This document shows, piece by piece, positions 6,177 to 6,762 of a DNA stretch of 6,762 bases. The number at the start of each line of letters is the position of its first letter. Position 1 is the stretch's first letter. The stretch comes from Deltaproteobacteria bacterium (GTDB lineage: Bacteria; Desulfobacterota; Desulfobacteria; Desulfobacterales; ETH-SRB1), in the NCBI GenBank assembly GCA_019309665.1, contig JAFDFV010000258.1:1-6762 (forward strand), given 5' to 3'. The notes below the pieces were generated by a model, which was not told where the DNA came from, did no database searches, and saw only the letters and a program-made list of their open reading frames with translations. The position numbers were made by a program, and so were the translations under genes.

Positions 6177-6762
6177 TCCATTTGGCAGATATGTGACTTC
6201 AGGGGCGCCCAGGTAATGAGTCCTGGAGTAAATCTGATTCTGTCATCTCCGCTTGCGGTTACCCGGGCAGTGAAACCATACCTGCCTGAAGCATTGCAGG
6301 TTATGGTGCAGGTATAGAAGTACGTTCCATTTCCCCGCTCTTCCTGTATAGTCATCTTTTCCGTATGGCTCTCAGACAATGTGTCTATAGCTTTCAGCTT
6401 TCCGTAAAAGAGCTCAACTTCCACCTCTTCCGGGCTAAGTTTTCCGAGATGTACGATAGCATTCACGCGAAAGGCCTCTTCGGCTCGAAAGGGACCGTCC
6501 GTCTCTCTCACAGGAGGCTCAATCCGGATGCTATCCCAGTTGGCGCTGAGCCGTTCGCGCTGAGCAGCCAGATTTTTCGCTTCTTTGGCATTGTTTTCAA
6601 GCAGGGACTTTAACCGTTTTGCCGCTGGAATATAAAAACGTTCATTGTATTCGCTCACCATCCGAAGGCTGCAAAAATCCAGCATAGCCATCTTTATCGA
6701 CTCTTTCATCATATTAACCCATCTGACAGGATAGGCTCCTTTCTTTCTTTCATAAAAACAGG
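6110..6762 (-). CDS. glgP: Alpha-glucan phosphorylase (GT35), C-terminal part, 5' end off the right edge
   Basis: Alpha-glucan phosphorylase releases glucose 1-phosphate from glycogen ends with pyridoxal phosphate as cofactor. Only the last part is visible, and the cofactor lysine lies outside. The frame is open from the right edge (CFYERKKGAYPVRWVNMMKES) through RMVSEYNERFYIPAAKRL, which matches the typical W-x-x-x-MK-x-S ... RMV-x-EY-x-E-x-(F/Y)Y-x-PA end of the glgP family. A beta-rich C-terminal region follows (VHLGKLSPEEVEVELFYG, then GRYGFTARVTASGDD) and ends in FTPGLITWA at about 6206. The remaining 32 residues (PLKSHICQME... to the stop at 6110) overlap glgA in another frame and do not look like phosphorylase. 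I take them as read-through after a frame change into glgA. The methionines at 6712 and 6709 are internal, not starts. Confidence 0.82.
   Translation of the reverse strand, partial: CFYERKKGAYPVRWVNMMKESIKMAMLDFCSLRMVSEYNERFYIPAAKRLKSLLENNAKEAKNLAAQRERLSANWDSIRIEPPVRETDGPFRAEEAFRVNAIVHLGKLSPEEVEVELFYGKLKAIDTLSESHTEKMTIQEERGNGTYFYTCTITCNASGRYGFTARVTASGDDRIRFTPGLITWAPLKSHICQMEWVMSPIFFPPRQEGLLMFQRH
6197..6211 (-). other. Frame junction between glgP and glgA
   Basis: The minus strand reads TGGGCGCCCCTGAAG. In the glgP frame it gives W-A-P-L-K, completing GLITWA. In the glgA frame the end gives A-P-E-V, starting PEVTYLP. Moving from one to the other needs a -1 (or +2) shift, for example within CCCC at 6202-6205. 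The site includes the perfect palindrome GGGCGCCC (6203-6210). The shift must fall between 6242 and 6113, the stretch where both frames are open, and the protein similarity places it here. It may be a mutation, an assembly error or a recoding site. Confidence 0.7.

Overview
All recognisable genes lie on the minus strand. Reading in the direction of transcription (right to left), they are: the 3' end of an alpha-glucan phosphorylase (glgP, cut by the right edge), a GT5 glycogen synthase (glgA), a repeat-filled gap of about 350 bp, a glycogen branching enzyme (glgB), a gap of about 450 bp, a half-size type I specificity subunit (hsdS), and a type I methyltransferase (hsdM, cut by the left edge). 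The window therefore joins a glycogen metabolism cluster to a restriction-modification locus.

The glycogen genes cover elongation of the alpha-1,4 chain (GlgA), branching (GlgB) and phosphorolytic breakdown (GlgP). No glgC is present in the window. The glgP and glgA reading frames meet in an unusual way. The GT5 N-terminal sequence (PEVTYLPNG) is encoded upstream of the first possible glgA start codon, directly after the phosphorylase-like ending GLITWA, which lies in the other frame. This looks like one fused glgP-glgA coding sequence interrupted by a single frame change at a GGGCGCCCC site. The cause could be a mutation, a sequencing error or recoding; the sequence alone cannot decide.

The glgA-glgB gap is almost entirely repeats: a pair of inverted 26-bp repeats at its two ends, a 16-bp tandem array of about seven units next to the glgB start, and a 176-bp MITE-like element with 21-bp terminal inverted repeats and further nested inverted repeats. 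The gap before hsdS holds a very good sigma70-type promoter with operator-like repeats, a possible 46-codon plus-strand ORF and little else.

The organism is a bacterium of moderate GC content. The GT5 variant with the PEVTYLP...AKAGGLADVSA N-terminus, the eukaryote-like GH13_8 branching enzyme, and the GTAGGGGCA and GTAGGTTGGGTTGAG intergenic repeats suggest an anaerobic Desulfobacterota-like lineage. This is a tentative judgement from memory of such genomes, not from a search.
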